From Prorocentrum cordatum (Eukaryota; Sar; Dinophyceae; Prorocentrales; Prorocentraceae), in assembly GCA_963575745.1 (NCBI GenBank), contig CAUYUJ010016909.1, positions 192,942 to 256,941 on the forward strand: 64,000 bases of DNA, in the 5' to 3' direction. The notes beneath the pieces were generated by a model that made no database searches, was not told where the DNA came from, and worked only from the letters and a program-made list of their open reading frames with translations. Both the position numbers and the translations under genes were made by a program. Shown here in pieces: positions 13,088-23,057 of this stretch (the first letter of the stretch is position 1; each line of letters starts with the position of its first letter).

Positions 13088-13726
13088 TCACTCCTTCATC
13101 CGCTTAATGCGGGCCTGCAGCTTCCGCTCCCGCCTCGACGCTGGCGCTGACCCCAACACCTCCTCGCCCCCGGCCTGCATCCACACGCGAACGATGATCT
13201 CCACCACTGCCTTGACCAAGGGATCCCCCCCCTCCACGAGGCGGAACCGGAAACGGTGGCCCTTGTCGCGCGTCTCGTAGGCCCTGAACTCCAGCACCTC
13301 CCTCCCCAGCTTCTTGGGCACGTCGTACTTCGTCAGGAATTCTTCGATCTTCTGGTACTCGGGCGGTTTCGCCCCCATCTCCTCCGCGGAAAAGTGCGTC
13401 TGCCCGATGAGCGCTGCGGCAATCAGCGCGTGGTGGCAAGGCACTCCGTGCCCGTGGCCCCGTTGGCCCCGGGCCTTCTTCTCGTACTCGCCCACCGCCC
13501 CGCGCATCCCGTCGTAGAACGCCTCGCCCACCTCCCCCGGCACCAGGCACGTCCGGTAGAGCGCCGCTGCGTGGTTCCGCGACTCCGCCGCCACGGACGC
13601 CAAGAGAATCAGCTCGTCCCTCTTCGAGGCCGCGTCGGGCTCCTCGGTCTCGGTCCTCGCAGACTTCGCGGCGCTCCCCTCCTTCTCCTTCGGCTTCGGC
13701 AGGAAGTTCTTGTAGGCCTCGCTCAT
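13088..13726 (-). CDS. Overlapping downstream ORF of element A, unknown function
   Basis: A 212-residue frame from ATG 13726 (AGC follows) to TGA at 13088, in the +1 frame relative to the RT ORF. Composition is clearly protein-like, with a Lys/Glu-rich start, a His/Gly-rich middle (RGHGHGVPCHHALIAAALIG) and a basic C terminus. The large upstream frame loses protein-like character at about 13770, just where this ORF starts. It may be a second element ORF reached by reinitiation or frameshift, a captured host gene, or the true C-terminal part of the RT ORF after a frameshift mutation. The same frame is open further upstream to a TGA at about 13848. No known domain is recognised. Confidence 0.55.
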   Translation of the reverse strand: MSEAYKNFLPKPKEKEGSAAKSARTETEEPDAASKRDELILLASVAAESRNHAAALYRTCLVPGEVGEAFYDGMRGAVGEYEKKARGQRGHGHGVPCHHALIAAALIGQTHFSAEEMGAKPPEYQKIEEFLTKYDVPKKLGREVLEFRAYETRDKGHRFRFRLVEGGDPLVKAVVEIIVRVWMQAGGEEVLGSAPASRRERKLQARIKRMKE

Positions 13727-16700
13727 CGGGACGTGCGCGTGCTGGGGCAGGAGCAGAGCGCAGCCGCTCGCGAGCGGCGATTCGGGCACACAGGGCTTCA
13801 AGAGCCGGGATAAGCGTGGAAGATACAGTCGTGCGAGAAGCTCTCACTGAGCCAAGATGGACTACACGGATATGGCGTTGAAGTAATGGTAGCGTCGTGA
13901 AAACCTCTGCGTCACAGATGGGGCACCCAAGGTAGCCCGGAATTTCCACATCGTGGCGAAAGACACTCCCAGACCCAGAGCAGAACCCTCGGCGAATAGA
14001 TGCCTCCAGATGCTCGCGAGCGTTCGGCCGGGTAGAAAAAATTGACATGCACACGCAACACTGGTTTGTAACAGTGGCCCTTGCGCCCAGACCAATATCG
14101 CCATGACCCGGAAGACGACTTTGATTTTGATGCGCACGGAGTGCCCCGAGCGACAGAAAACTGCGGCCGCAGCGCTCCGTCTCGAGACCGGGCAGGTTGC
14201 AAACGAAAGACGGTGCCTCCACGCGATCAGCGGCACGATCCTGACGAGGGGCAGGTGCCAGGTACCCTGGCGGCGGAATGGCCACGGTGCGAGTGCGTGC
14301 ACGAAGAACGCGAGGATCAATGCCTTGAACCCGTGCGGCAACATCCTCGTCGAAAAACACGTGGGCAGGATAACGACAACAAAGTGCAGCGACATCCTCA
14401 TAATCTGGATGACAAGATAATGCATCAAAGTCCTCCGAAACCTGTCTGGCCCATGGGTTCGCGTCCGGAAGCAGAGTGCCCTGGGGGTCAAGCACGCGCC
14501 GGCCGTCAATCTCCCCGAATACTGTCAAGATCCATTGCACAAACCTGCCAGGGGTGGAACACATGACCTGGTACCACCGTATGCGCTCAATCCTAAGCTC
14601 GACCTCGGCCTCGGAGAACTTGAGGGCCCAGCGAACGTCCTTGGTGGAAGGCGCAACGGGATGGCCTTGGGAACACTGCTGGAGACGCGCCATCAAGACA
14701 CGACGGCCCATGTCGCTCCAAGCGTCATCGATCATGCGAAGGTCAGTGCGAGAAGGGACATAAGCGGCAGCACCAGAAGTAGTAGCACCGATCACCATGG
14801 CCCGGAAGGCAAGGACAGTAAACTCACGGGTAGAATGCGCCCAGAATCGCTTAAACCGGCCAAAGTTGCGCCGGGCAGCCTCGATGTTCTTCGCACGTAG
14901 GGTACTGAAGCTGCACCGCATGTTTCGCCAACCACCCAAATGCCTAGCAGCAGAAACGACCCGTCCAGGAAAACCACAAGGACCAGAATAAACTCGACGA
15001 AGAGCGCCCTGAGAACCGGTGCCAACAAAGTTGACGACGACCTCGCACTTGCCCCTGTGCTGCACGATCGAGGGGACGCCGGTAGAGTTCAAGAGAGCCT
15101 GGTCCAGTCGCTCGGAAGCAAGACGGCACCGAAACAGAGCTGTAGGGAACGAGTCGGCCACCAGCGTAGTCTTGGTATCGTCGGCAAAAGTCGAGGTCCC
15201 GACCTCCGCCCGGCGCGCAGCGCCACAAAGCTCCAGCGACGAAATAATGCGGAGCTCGGCGAGGCTGTTCACGTACAGGTCGATCTTGGGATGGAAGACG
15301 CCGAGGAACCACTTCGGCCCAGCGCGGTGCCCCATCCGAACACCAGAGCCAATCAAGTACCACGTCTGCGTTCCGTCGGCGGTGTCAGCGCGGACCAAAG
15401 CGCACTCCAGCTCGTTGAGGAAAATCTCGCGCTCGAACGGGCAAGAAACGAAGGCTCCCTGAATGTGCGATTCAAGCTCGGACGTGTGAGGGCAACAGAA
15501 AGCGTTGCGCATGTCAAAGAACAGCTCGGACGTGCCACGGCCCATGGATTGCAAGCGAAAGGCAAGACACGTGGATACGGCAATGGACTCCTCCCTTCGA
15601 CGGCAGCGGGAATAGCCAGTAGCATAGTCTCTATCCAAAAAATGAGAGCCACGGGCCCACAACATCGCCATGTAAGCACCAGGCAGAGCGCAAAAAAGAT
15701 GAAGATCCCGTACCGCGTCCCAGCCAGTGGCCCCATCTTTTTTTGGTATCTCGATTAACCAAGACGAATGCCAGCGAAGTGGAGCTTGTCGACGAAACCG
15801 GACCAGGGCGAGTAAGAGTAAAAACGCCATTTCGATCCAAGTTGATTCAGAAGTCTCGGCACGATATCCCAAACCAGAGCCACGAGACGTAGATACCTGT
15901 GGGGAGAAAAGCATCCGCAGAAGTTCATTGGGGATCCCCCATGGCGGCACGCTGCGGCGATAGGCCGCACGAGAAACCTTCTTTCGAACATCGCGGAGAT
16001 CCCGACGTGCAAGAGGGATCCAATCGCTGAAGATCCAGGGCCGTGAAGACCGTCGAGCAGACAGCACAGCATCGTAGTCGACATCGTTGGCATTCAGACC
16101 ACCCTCCTGCGCCGGTAGCCGGAGGCGATACCCTTTCTCCTGGCTTGTTGCACGAAAATGTGGAACCTGGCGAAAACGACGTCGACGCGGCCCCTCCCCC
16201 TGGCCAGCTAAACGAAAGGATAACGTCCAAGCAGTGGCAAAGTCCCTCCGCTCCCAAGCAGCCTGGCAATCTTCCTCCAGTACCCGACGTCGGTGACGTG
16301 CGCCCTCCTTGAGCGTCTTGCGGGTCGCCGCGGAAATACGACGCAGCGCACCCAGGCGAACAATAGCGGCAAGGCTGGACGTGGCGCGACACACGCACAG
16401 GATAGACGCCGTGATGACCCAAGGTTGAACGAGCCGAAGACACTGAATAACATCCTGACAACCTGCAGGAACGGGGATAGCGAGGACAGGACGGTGAGCA
16501 GCAGTACGGGCAGACCTGCGCTGAACGATCGCTGCTTTCTCAGGTTCTGTGAGATAAGGCTTCTTCCAAATCGCTGCTGTGTAGTGTGGAGCAGCCGAGC
16601 TCAGGATTATGTCGGTCAGCTTCTGGTCAACTTCGTCAGGGCCACTCTCCCGCGCAGCCAAAACGAGCGAGGGCCACTGCTCCTGAATCGTGTTTTCCAC

Positions 16701-17669
16701 CGCCTGGACGAAAGACGTTTTGTGCGTACCTATTTTACACCCCCCCACAAGCGCCTCTTTGTGCCAGAACCGTCGAAGATGGTGCAAAGACCTCGGGATG
16801 CCTGTGAACGCCAAGCGCAGGTCGATTTCGCAGCGGACAGGACGGTGATCGCGAGCAACAACATCAGGAATCAATTGTAAGACATCGCCCGCATCATGCC
16901 ACACATCTGTACTCACCAACTTGGGAAAGACGTCGGAGCTCACAGCGATGAAATCGACGATGCTGGTGCTGCCGTCGGGCCCGAAATACGTCGGCCCGCA
17001 CTCCCGGAACGTGTTCACCAGACGCATCTCCGAGCCAAGCGCCGAGAGGAGCTGGTGGCCGTTGAAATTGCATTCCGCGGGATTGAAGCCGCCAAACGCA
17101 GGATGAACGAGCGGACATCGCACACGAACGTTGTTCAGATCCCGGCCGTACTCCCATCCCAAGTGCCCGTTGGCGTCCAATAGCCAGATCTCCGAAGTGC
17201 GGGAAGCCGAGCACACGGTGCGCTGCTTCCCCAACCATTTGAACACCTGCTCCGAGACGTAGCGGCCATGGTCGGACTTAGGGTTGACAGGGGCGATAGC
17301 GACAAGTACGAGAAGGTCGAAATTGCGCCTGCGAATATGGACCCCGCCGCAGCGACCTTGCAAGTGCTTGGGGGGAGTCAACACCTGAGCCCAAGAATCC
17401 TTTGGGAAATAGTCGCGCCGGAACAACAGCGTACATCCAGCCGATAAGTTCGTGCAACTGCCCCGAGTAGTGGGAAACTTGAGTCCAACATACGAGGAGG
17501 AAGAAGAGGATCCAGTGACCTCGACGAACTCGGTGGAGAGACCAGCGAACCTGTCATGAGTCCCGCACAAGCCGATGATGTGGGCGCCAGCCATCACGTC
17601 GCATACATCCTGGAGGCGGCCATGCTGACGCATGCTGAGACAGTTGTACTGCACAAGAGTCAAAGCCAT
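13104..17669 (-). CDS. Endonuclease-reverse transcriptase polyprotein with Cys/His fingers (element A)
   Basis: Makes the proteins for target-primed reverse transcription. I chose ATG 17669 because the longer frame upstream is only GGA-array sequence, and the endonuclease starts at once (MALTLVQYN). Residues 1-285 form an EEP (APE-type) endonuclease with DANGHLG (165-171), VDFIAV (D239) and RDHRPV (H275). RT spans about 575-900: motif A FFDMRNAF (D719), motif B GVRMGHRAGP (776-785), motif C FADD (828-831, about 15177-15188). A run of Cys/His fingers follows at 1157-1271, ending with a C-x2-C...H-x4-H finger. After about residue 1300 the frame is open but reads as Arg/Gly-rich shadow of the overlapping ORF, so the real C terminus lies near 13770. 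No internal stop or frameshift was seen in the domains, so the element may be recent or active. Confidence 0.85.
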   Translation of the reverse strand: MALTLVQYNCLSMRQHGRLQDVCDVMAGAHIIGLCGTHDRFAGLSTEFVEVTGSSSSSSYVGLKFPTTRGSCTNLSAGCTLLFRRDYFPKDSWAQVLTPPKHLQGRCGGVHIRRRNFDLLVLVAIAPVNPKSDHGRYVSEQVFKWLGKQRTVCSASRTSEIWLLDANGHLGWEYGRDLNNVRVRCPLVHPAFGGFNPAECNFNGHQLLSALGSEMRLVNTFRECGPTYFGPDGSTSIVDFIAVSSDVFPKLVSTDVWHDAGDVLQLIPDVVARDHRPVRCEIDLRLAFTGIPRSLHHLRRFWHKEALVGGCKIGTHKTSFVQAVENTIQEQWPSLVLAARESGPDEVDQKLTDIILSSAAPHYTAAIWKKPYLTEPEKAAIVQRRSARTAAHRPVLAIPVPAGCQDVIQCLRLVQPWVITASILCVCRATSSLAAIVRLGALRRISAATRKTLKEGARHRRRVLEEDCQAAWERRDFATAWTLSFRLAGQGEGPRRRRFRQVPHFRATSQEKGYRLRLPAQEGGLNANDVDYDAVLSARRSSRPWIFSDWIPLARRDLRDVRKKVSRAAYRRSVPPWGIPNELLRMLFSPQVSTSRGSGLGYRAETSESTWIEMAFLLLLALVRFRRQAPLRWHSSWLIEIPKKDGATGWDAVRDLHLFCALPGAYMAMLWARGSHFLDRDYATGYSRCRRREESIAVSTCLAFRLQSMGRGTSELFFDMRNAFCCPHTSELESHIQGAFVSCPFEREIFLNELECALVRADTADGTQTWYLIGSGVRMGHRAGPKWFLGVFHPKIDLYVNSLAELRIISSLELCGAARRAEVGTSTFADDTKTTLVADSFPTALFRCRLASERLDQALLNSTGVPSIVQHRGKCEVVVNFVGTGSQGALRRVYSGPCGFPGRVVSAARHLGGWRNMRCSFSTLRAKNIEAARRNFGRFKRFWAHSTREFTVLAFRAMVIGATTSGAAAYVPSRTDLRMIDDAWSDMGRRVLMARLQQCSQGHPVAPSTKDVRWALKFSEAEVELRIERIRWYQVMCSTPGRFVQWILTVFGEIDGRRVLDPQGTLLPDANPWARQVSEDFDALSCHPDYEDVAALCCRYPAHVFFDEDVAARVQGIDPRVLRARTRTVAIPPPGYLAPAPRQDRAADRVEAPSFVCNLPGLETERCGRSFLSLGALRAHQNQSRLPGHGDIGLGARATVTNQCCVCMSIFSTRPNAREHLEASIRRGFCSGSGSVFRHDVEIPGYLGCPICDAEVFTTLPLLQRHIRVVHLGSVRASRTTVSSTLIPALEALCARIAARERLRSAPAPARARPDERGLQELPAEAEGEGGERREVCEDRDRGARRGLEEGRADSLGVRGGGVAEPRSGALPDVPGAGGGGRGVLRRDARGGGRVREEGPGPTGPRARSALPPRADCRSAHRADALFRGGDGGETARVPEDRRIPDEVRRAQEAGEGGAGVQGLRDARQGPPFPVPPRGGGGSLGQGSGGDHRSRVDAGRGRGGVGVSASVEAGAEAAGPH

Positions 17670-17776
17670 GGCAGCAAGCGAGCCCACGGGGGGCAAATGG
17701 CATGATGCAGTATCAGAAAGGTCGTGAAGCGTTAAAGCGCCACCGGAGCATGCTGTGGCTTGGGCGCAAATTGCTC

Positions 17777-19075
17777 CTAGAGGAAGAGGAGGAGGAGGAG
17801 GAGGAACAGGAAGAGGAGGGCGGAGGAGGAGCATAAAGAGGAGGAGGGGGGGAGGAGGAGGAGGAAAAGGAGGGGGAGGAGGAAACAGAGGAAGAGAAGG
17901 AGTCGCAGGAGGAGGGGAGGAGGAGGGGGATGAGGAGGAAGAAGGGCAGGAGGGGGAGGGGAGGAGGAGGAGGAGGAGGAGGAGGAGAAGGAGGAGAAAG
18001 AAGAGGCGGAGGATGATGATGATGAGGAGGAGGAGGCGGAGGAAAAGTAGAAAGAGGAGGAAAAGGAAAAGGAGGAGGCGGAGGAGGAAAAGGAGGAGGA
18101 GGGCGAGGAGGAAAAACAGCAGAAAGAGGAAGAGGAGGAGTAGGAGGAGGAACAGGAAGAGGAGGGCGGAGGAGGAGCATAAAGAGGAGGAGGGGGGGAG
18201 GAGGAGGAGGAAAAGGAGGGGGAGGAGGAAACAGAGGAGTGAGAGAAGGAGTCGCAGGAGGAGGGGAGGAGGAGGGGGATGAGGAGGAAGAAGGGCAGGA
18301 GGGGGAGGGGAAAGAGGAGGAGGAGGAGGAGGAGAAGGAGGAGGAGGAGGAAAAGAGGAGGCGGAGGAGGATGATGATGATGATGATGTTGATGGAGGAG
18401 GAGGAGGGAGGAGGAGGAGGAGGAGAAGGCGGAGGAAAAGTAGAAAGAGGAGGAAAAGGAAAAGGAGGAGGCGGAGGAGGAAAAGGAGGAGGAGGGCGAG
18501 GAGGAAAAACAGCAGAAAGAGGAGAAGGAGGAGGAGGAGAGGATGAGAAGGAGGGGAGGAGGAACAGGAAAAGGAGGAGGAGCAGGAAGAGGAGGGAAGA
18601 GGGGAAAAGGAGGAGACGAAGGAGGGGGAGGAAGAGGAGAAGAGGAGGAGGAGGAGGAGGAGGAGAGGAGGAGGAAGAGGAGGAGGAAAAAGGGGAGGAA
18701 GAGGCGGAGGAAGGAAGAAGGAGGAGGAGGAGAAGGAGAAAGAGGGGGAGAAGGAGGAGAAAAAGGGAGGAGGAGGAAGAGGAAGAGGAGGAGGAGGAGG
18801 AGCAGGAAAAGGGGAGGAGTAGGAAAAAGGGGGGACGAGGAGGAAAAGGTGGAGGAGGAGGAGGAAGAGACTGCGAAGGACTGGGAGGAGAAGGAGGCAC
18901 GGAAAAGGAAGAGGCGGCGAGGACAGGGGGAGAGGACGAGGCAGCGGCGACGAGAGGGGAGGAGCTGGAGGAGGGCGATGATGGAGGAGGACCGAGGGTG
19001 GAGCGTCGGCGGAGGAAGAGGATGAGGAGGACGATGAGGAGGAGGCGGAGGAGGAGGAGGAGGAGGAACTGGATC
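17777..19075. repeat. (GGA)n array with higher-order repeat units
   Basis: About 1.3 kb of purine-rich GGA repeats on the plus strand. Composite units recur: the word GAGGAACAGG is at 17801 and 18147 (346 bp apart), and AAAAACAGC ends at 18120 and 18513 (393 bp apart). The same words occur in the array at 12130-12532. The part from about 18530 to 19075 is simpler. Frames of more than 300 codons here encode only Glu/Gly/Arg or Ser/Pro and were not called. Confidence 0.93.
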
Positions 19076-19380
19076 GGGAAAAGGACGAGGACGGGAACTA
19101 TGTGTGTTGGTGCGTGTTTCTTCAGTTCGGCTGCTTCTGCTTCAGGAGAGCCGGCGCGCCCCGCAGTCCTCGCGCCGAAACGGCGGGGCGGCCCGCCCCG
19201 GAGCAGGTAGGCTCTGAGCGCCTCCGCGCGCTCGGCGAGGGCACGCTGATCCCCCGCCTCGGCGGGGGGAGGCCGTGTCGCCGCCGCCAGCGGCGGGAGG
19301 AACAGGGAAGGAAAGGGACCGGGAAGGAGGGAGGCGATGGTGATCACCATAAGGAAGAGGCGGAGGAGGAGGAGGCGGAG
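19076..19380. other. Short GC-rich spacer, no gene seen
   Basis: About 300 bp between the GGA array and a GAT tract. Frames are open on both strands but only Arg/Ala/Pro-rich. Contains an extra GAGG-rich patch near 19345-19380. Confidence 0.5.
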
Positions 19381-19433
<53 letters not shown>

Positions 19434-19560
19434 CTGATGCTGATGCTGATGCTGATGCTGATGCTGATGCTGATGCTGATGATGGTGATGGTGATGATGA
19501 TGATGAGGATGATGATGACGATGCTGATGATACTGATGATGATGTGTTGGATGCTGATGT
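19381..19560. repeat. (GAT)n and (GATGCT)n tract
   Basis: Begins with about 16 GAT triplets, then eight GATGCT hexamers, then mixed GAT/GGT triplets. Translates to poly-Asp, poly-Met, His/Gln or Ile/Ser depending on frame. Confidence 0.97.
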
Positions 19561-19599
19561 TGGTGATTCTGCGGACGGCGCGGGTGTTGTTTTGACATG

Positions 19600-20940
19600 A
19601 CGGAGGCGCCGATCCGACGCCGACAGGTGGGCCCTTCAGGGATGCCCACGCCCGCCACGCACCCGGTGTCCAGGAAGCCAAAAACCACCCAACACAACAA
19701 GCCCTTGATATGGCGATGCGCACCGCCGCAAGGAGGATGCACACGATGAGGCGCACGATGCGCAGCAGCACGAAGAACATGTGGACGAGTATGCGAACGA
19801 TCCGCACCGTCATCAGGACAACGCTCGTGGCCAAGCTCATCATGGACACCTTCATTGAGAAAGCGAACCGAAGCAAACCCACGATGCTCACCATCATCAC
19901 GAGCAGGCTGCTCATGTGCTTCACGAGCGGATACATCAAGAGGCTCGGTATCGACCGCCTGCGCAGGCACTATATCCACAAAGACACGGGCCAGCAACAG
20001 TGCCGCCGCCAGTTCCTCAGCAGCACCAGCATCTCCCTCAGGGTCACCACCGCGAATTAGAAGAGAATGAACACGTCCCCCTACCAGACGGTAGGCCCTT
20101 GGCTTGGAACGGAACAAATATCATCCGCAAAACCCCAGGAAGCGCAAAGTGATCGTGGCCCTCAAGGAAGCTGAAGCTGATCAAGAATATCCGCGCGAAG
20201 TTGATGATTCTCTGAAAGATCCGCACGTGGCTGAAGATGGTCGTAACCCTCAGGAAGCTGAAAATGAAAATGATCCGCGCGACCCCCAGGAAGCTGAAGA
20301 TAATCAAGACGATCCGCGCGACCTGAAGGAAGCTGAAGCTCATCATGACCACCAGGCACGCCGCAAAGCTCCAGCGCCTTCATATTAAATTGGAAGGCTG
20401 GGGCGGCAGGAAGCGGAAGACGTCCACAATGGTCGGCACCAGCACCACCACGAAAAAACACTTCGCCCAGAGGGTCAGCACGATCCGCATCCCCAAGAGT
20501 ATCAACATTACAACAAAACATCGGCAGAGGCGTCCGCGCCCTGAGGTCGGGCCCGAAGCGCCATGGATAAGCCGCGCGCCTTGTAGGAGGCACGTGGCAC
20601 CGGCTGCCGCGACCGCCATGACCACTATGATAATGGTCCCCGTCATCGTCACCGCCAGAAAGACCACTAAGCTCACCACCAAGCCCTCCAGACATCGGAT
20701 CCACCAGGGCCACCATGAAAAGCGCCAGCCTGTTCGAAACCAAGTACATGCCTCCACGAGACCATCGCAAAATCGCCAGCGTGGAGACCAGATCGACCAT
20801 TCGCATGGCCATGGCACGAGTAGTCGCCGACGTCGTAGCGCCGCCAGGGTGCAAAACGACCTTGAGCTTGCACTTGGCGGGGTCTCGCGCCGCACCGAAG
20901 AGAAAGCCACACGCCACACCAGCAGCGACACGGTCACGGA
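19600..20940 (-). pseudogene. Decayed multi-pass membrane-protein-like region
   Basis: The minus strand encodes several hydrophobic segments. In one frame, 20937-20380 has three or more membrane-like helices (around VVSLVVFLAVTMTG, TIIIVVMAVAAAG and VVMLILLGMRIVLTL). After an in-frame TGA at 20380 the same frame continues with ARIVLIIFSFLGVARIIFIF and further hydrophobic segments to about 20044. A different frame (about 19939-19640) gives TVRIVRILVHMFFVLLRIVR, where Arg recurs about every third residue as in S4 voltage-sensor helices. Part of this comes from degenerate repeats of 36-39 bp (repeats of AGGAAGCTGAA at 20164, 20251, 20287 and 20326). It could be a decayed ion-channel-like gene or an accident of ATC/GAT-rich repeats. 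Confidence 0.3.
20164..20360. repeat. Degenerate tandem repeat of about 36-39 bp
   Basis: The word AGGAAGCTGAA followed by a variable AT-richer stretch and GATCCGCGCGA recurs at about 20164, 20251, 20287 and 20326. Copies are imperfect. On the plus strand this gives repeats of Pro-Gln-Glu-Ala-Glu type. On the minus strand it gives FSFL-x-VARI type hydrophobic repeats. Confidence 0.7.
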
Positions 20941-21072
20941 GTCAGGCGATACGCTCGGCCACTACCATCGGTGTCGAGGCAGAGAGGCAGCCCGACTGGG
21001 AGGGGAAGGGGCAGCAGCGTCGCGGAGCCCGAGTGCCGAGGGAACCACGGACAAGCAAGTGCTTGAGCTCAA

Positions 21073-21245
21073 GTGGTGATGTTGATGGTGATGATGCTGC
21101 TGATGATGATGATGATGCGGATGAGGAGGATGACGAGGATGAACTATAAAGGTGCAGGCTATGATGATACTTGTGATGAACAAGTGACGATGGTGATGGT
21201 GATGGCGATGCTGATGCTGCTGATGGTGGTGATGGTGATGGGCAA
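21073..21245. repeat. (GAT)n-like tracts
   Basis: Two GAT/GGT/GCT triplet tracts (about 21073-21145 and 21188-21245) separated by a short unique stretch. Confidence 0.85.
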
Positions 21246-21249
21246 TCAT

Positions 21250-22150
21250 GGGCATGCTAATCTTAATGCTGAAGGTGAGGACACTTCTGACCATGATCAG
21301 ATCAGATCATGGCCCATGGAGTCCTCTGGGGGTCACGCTACTGAAGCCTTGAGACCATTCAAACTCTGGAGGGGCTGCTACGCGGCCAACTACTTGATTA
21401 ATGTAAAACTGGATTCGGCCACACTCTGCACGAGGCAGCATTGGCCCATAGACTGAGGAGGCTCCCCCTGGAGCGCAGCTAGGGGTCGGAGCTCCCAGCA
21501 CTCGAGCGACAAACTCTCTTCTCTCCTCCCACGACCCGACCCCCTCCCACGACTACCGCCCCGACCCTTCCCCGGGATGGTTGTTGCCTTGGCAGCAGAA
21601 TTGATGGCGTGCTTGGCATGCCCGAAGCTCTCCAAGTAGCTCTGAACAACACGCTTGCCGCGACAGGCCCTATCACAAAGTGCTTGTGAGATCACTCCTC
21701 TCGCCAAGGAGGAGGTGGAGGAGAAGGAGCAAGAAAAACGAGGAGCGAGGAGGGAGCAGGGGGAGGACGAGGAGGAGGGAGGACAGAGGGAGGGTGAGGA
21801 AGGGGCAGGAGGAACGAGGAGTGGGGCAGGGGGGGGCGAGGACCGAAGACCCGGGACAAAGGGGGGCCCGCCTCCGCCAGCGGCCCCGGCGAGCGGCTGC
21901 GCGCGAACGAGACCTCTGCCGGGCGCCGTCGACCGCCGTCGGCCTTCCGTGGCCGGCCGCTGTCGGTCGTCGGCGTCGCTGTCGTTCTCCTCGGTGCGTC
22001 GTCCGTCGCCGCCGCCGCCGCCCGCCGCCGCCGTCTGTCGCCCTCGCCGTCGGTCGTCGGCCGTCGGCGCCGCCGTCGTCCGTCGTCCCCAGATCTGCGG
22101 CGATGCGTTTTTTTCCCACTGGCGGCGGATCTGGGATCAGCTCGGGGCTC
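21250..22150. other. Spacer without a recognisable gene
   Basis: Contains a GGA-rich patch (about 21708-21835) and a CGTCGG/CCGTCG-rich patch (about 21925-22100) that resembles 24370-24475. No domain or element end was seen. Confidence 0.5.
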
Positions 22151-22154
22151 CAGA

Positions 22155-22406
22155 ACTGTGTGGTGACGGTCTGCGTTCTGGACGCCCGAAGTGGGTACAG
22201 AACAAATGGGTACAATGCCCAACAACAAATGTTGTCCCAAACCAACAGCGGCCGCTGTTGGGCAGGCGGCCTTCTGTCTCGAATGGACACAGGCCGCGGC
22301 GGCGCGGGCAGCGAATCCTGTTCGAAAGGAACAGGAACTGCTGTTGGGCATCGTACCCATTCTTTGCGTACCCATGTCGGGCGTCCAGAGACCTCACCGC
22401 GCGGTC
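22155..22406. mobile_element. Foldback (MITE-like) element
   Basis: A 252-bp unit with long terminal inverted repeats. The inner arms are 47 bp each, 22178-22224 against 22342-22388, matching at about 40 of 47 positions and starting CTGGACGCCCGA. The outer arms (from 22155 and to 22406) share a GTGGTGACGGTCT / GCGGTGAGGTCT motif, also present near 34583. The middle holds another self-complementary patch (CAACAGCGGCCGCTGTTG). It encodes no protein, so it would be mobilised in trans if it is a DNA transposon derivative. Confidence 0.75.
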
Positions 22407-22559
22407 CGCCACCGCCACCGAGCGCTGCCCCCGCTGACCGACGGTTCCGCGGCGGCGGCGCGGCGAGGCGGCCCAGCAGCGACGCGCTCGGGGGCCCCCC
22501 CGCGCGCCGCGAGGCCGGGGGCGTCTTGGCGGCCTTCGGGGCCCGTGGGCCCCAAGTGG

Positions 22560-22709
22560 AGGGCTGAACTTAAGCGGTGTTTTTATTCTTCGTTTTGTTG
22601 TCGTTTTCCATCGCTTTTGTCTCGAATCTCTACCTATCCCGCAAAAAACGAAGTCGAAACGAACGCGGCCCACGAACTCATCAAAAGCACCAGTTAGGTC
22701 CAGCCCTGA
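22560..22709. mobile_element. MITE-like repeat, family 2, copy 1
   Basis: About 150 bp with imperfect inverted ends (AGGGCTGAACTTAAGCGGTG against the complement of CACCAGTTAGGTCCAGCCCT). It is strongly similar throughout to the copy at 52851-52997, including a shared AAAACGAAGTCGAAACGAA core. AT-richer than its surroundings. Confidence 0.75.
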
Positions 22710-22885
22710 TGGCGTCCACGGTCTTGGGCCCCTGGGGGCGTCCCAGAGGAGGGCGTCGAAGAGGGGGGCTCGCAAAGCATGGCCGGAGGCATGCGCGCGG
22801 CCGGGGGGGGGAACAGGGGCCCAGCGGAAGAGGGCGAGGGGGCCATGAAGTGCGAGGAAGCCTCACAGCCCCTGCCATGAAATTC

Positions 22886-23057
22886 ACCTCCCGCCTCCTC
22901 CTCCTCCTCCCCCTCCTCCTCCTCCCTCCTCCTCCTCCTCCTCCTCCTCCTCCTCCTCCTCCTCTCCTCCTCCTCCTCCTCTCCTCCTCTCCTCCTCCTC
23001 TCCTCCCCCTCCTCCTCCTCCTCCTCCTCCTCCTCCTCCTCCTCCTCCTCCTCCTCT
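22886..23057. repeat. (TCC)n array, 3' side of the retrogene
   Basis: CCT/TCC triplets on the plus strand with few interruptions. Lies about 175 bp beyond the stop codon of the SL-tagged retrogene. Confidence 0.97.

Larger units (their letters stand above)
13063..17776 (-). mobile_element. LINE-like non-LTR retrotransposon A
   Basis: A minus-strand element about 4.7 kb long. It has a 5' flank of about 107 nt, one long EEP endonuclease/RT ORF (17669 to about 13772), an overlapping downstream ORF (13726-13088), and a short 3' flank that runs into GGA repeats. No LTRs are present. GGA arrays of the same orientation border both ends. No spliced-leader relic was found at its 5' end. There is no RNase H like that of elements B and D, and its RT is diverged from theirs, so it is a different lineage. 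Confidence 0.8.

Noticed and set aside
13838-13862. Sequence resembling DinoSL (CCATCTTGGCTCAG on the minus strand) before the small ORF of element A
   Set aside because: The match needs several gaps and the bases encode the last C2H2 finger of the RT ORF in frame, so the likeness is most likely chance.
17713-19350. Long Ser/Pro and Glu/Gly/Arg open frames through the GGA arrays
   Set aside because: GGA/TCC repeats have no stop in most frames; the products are pure low complexity without domains.
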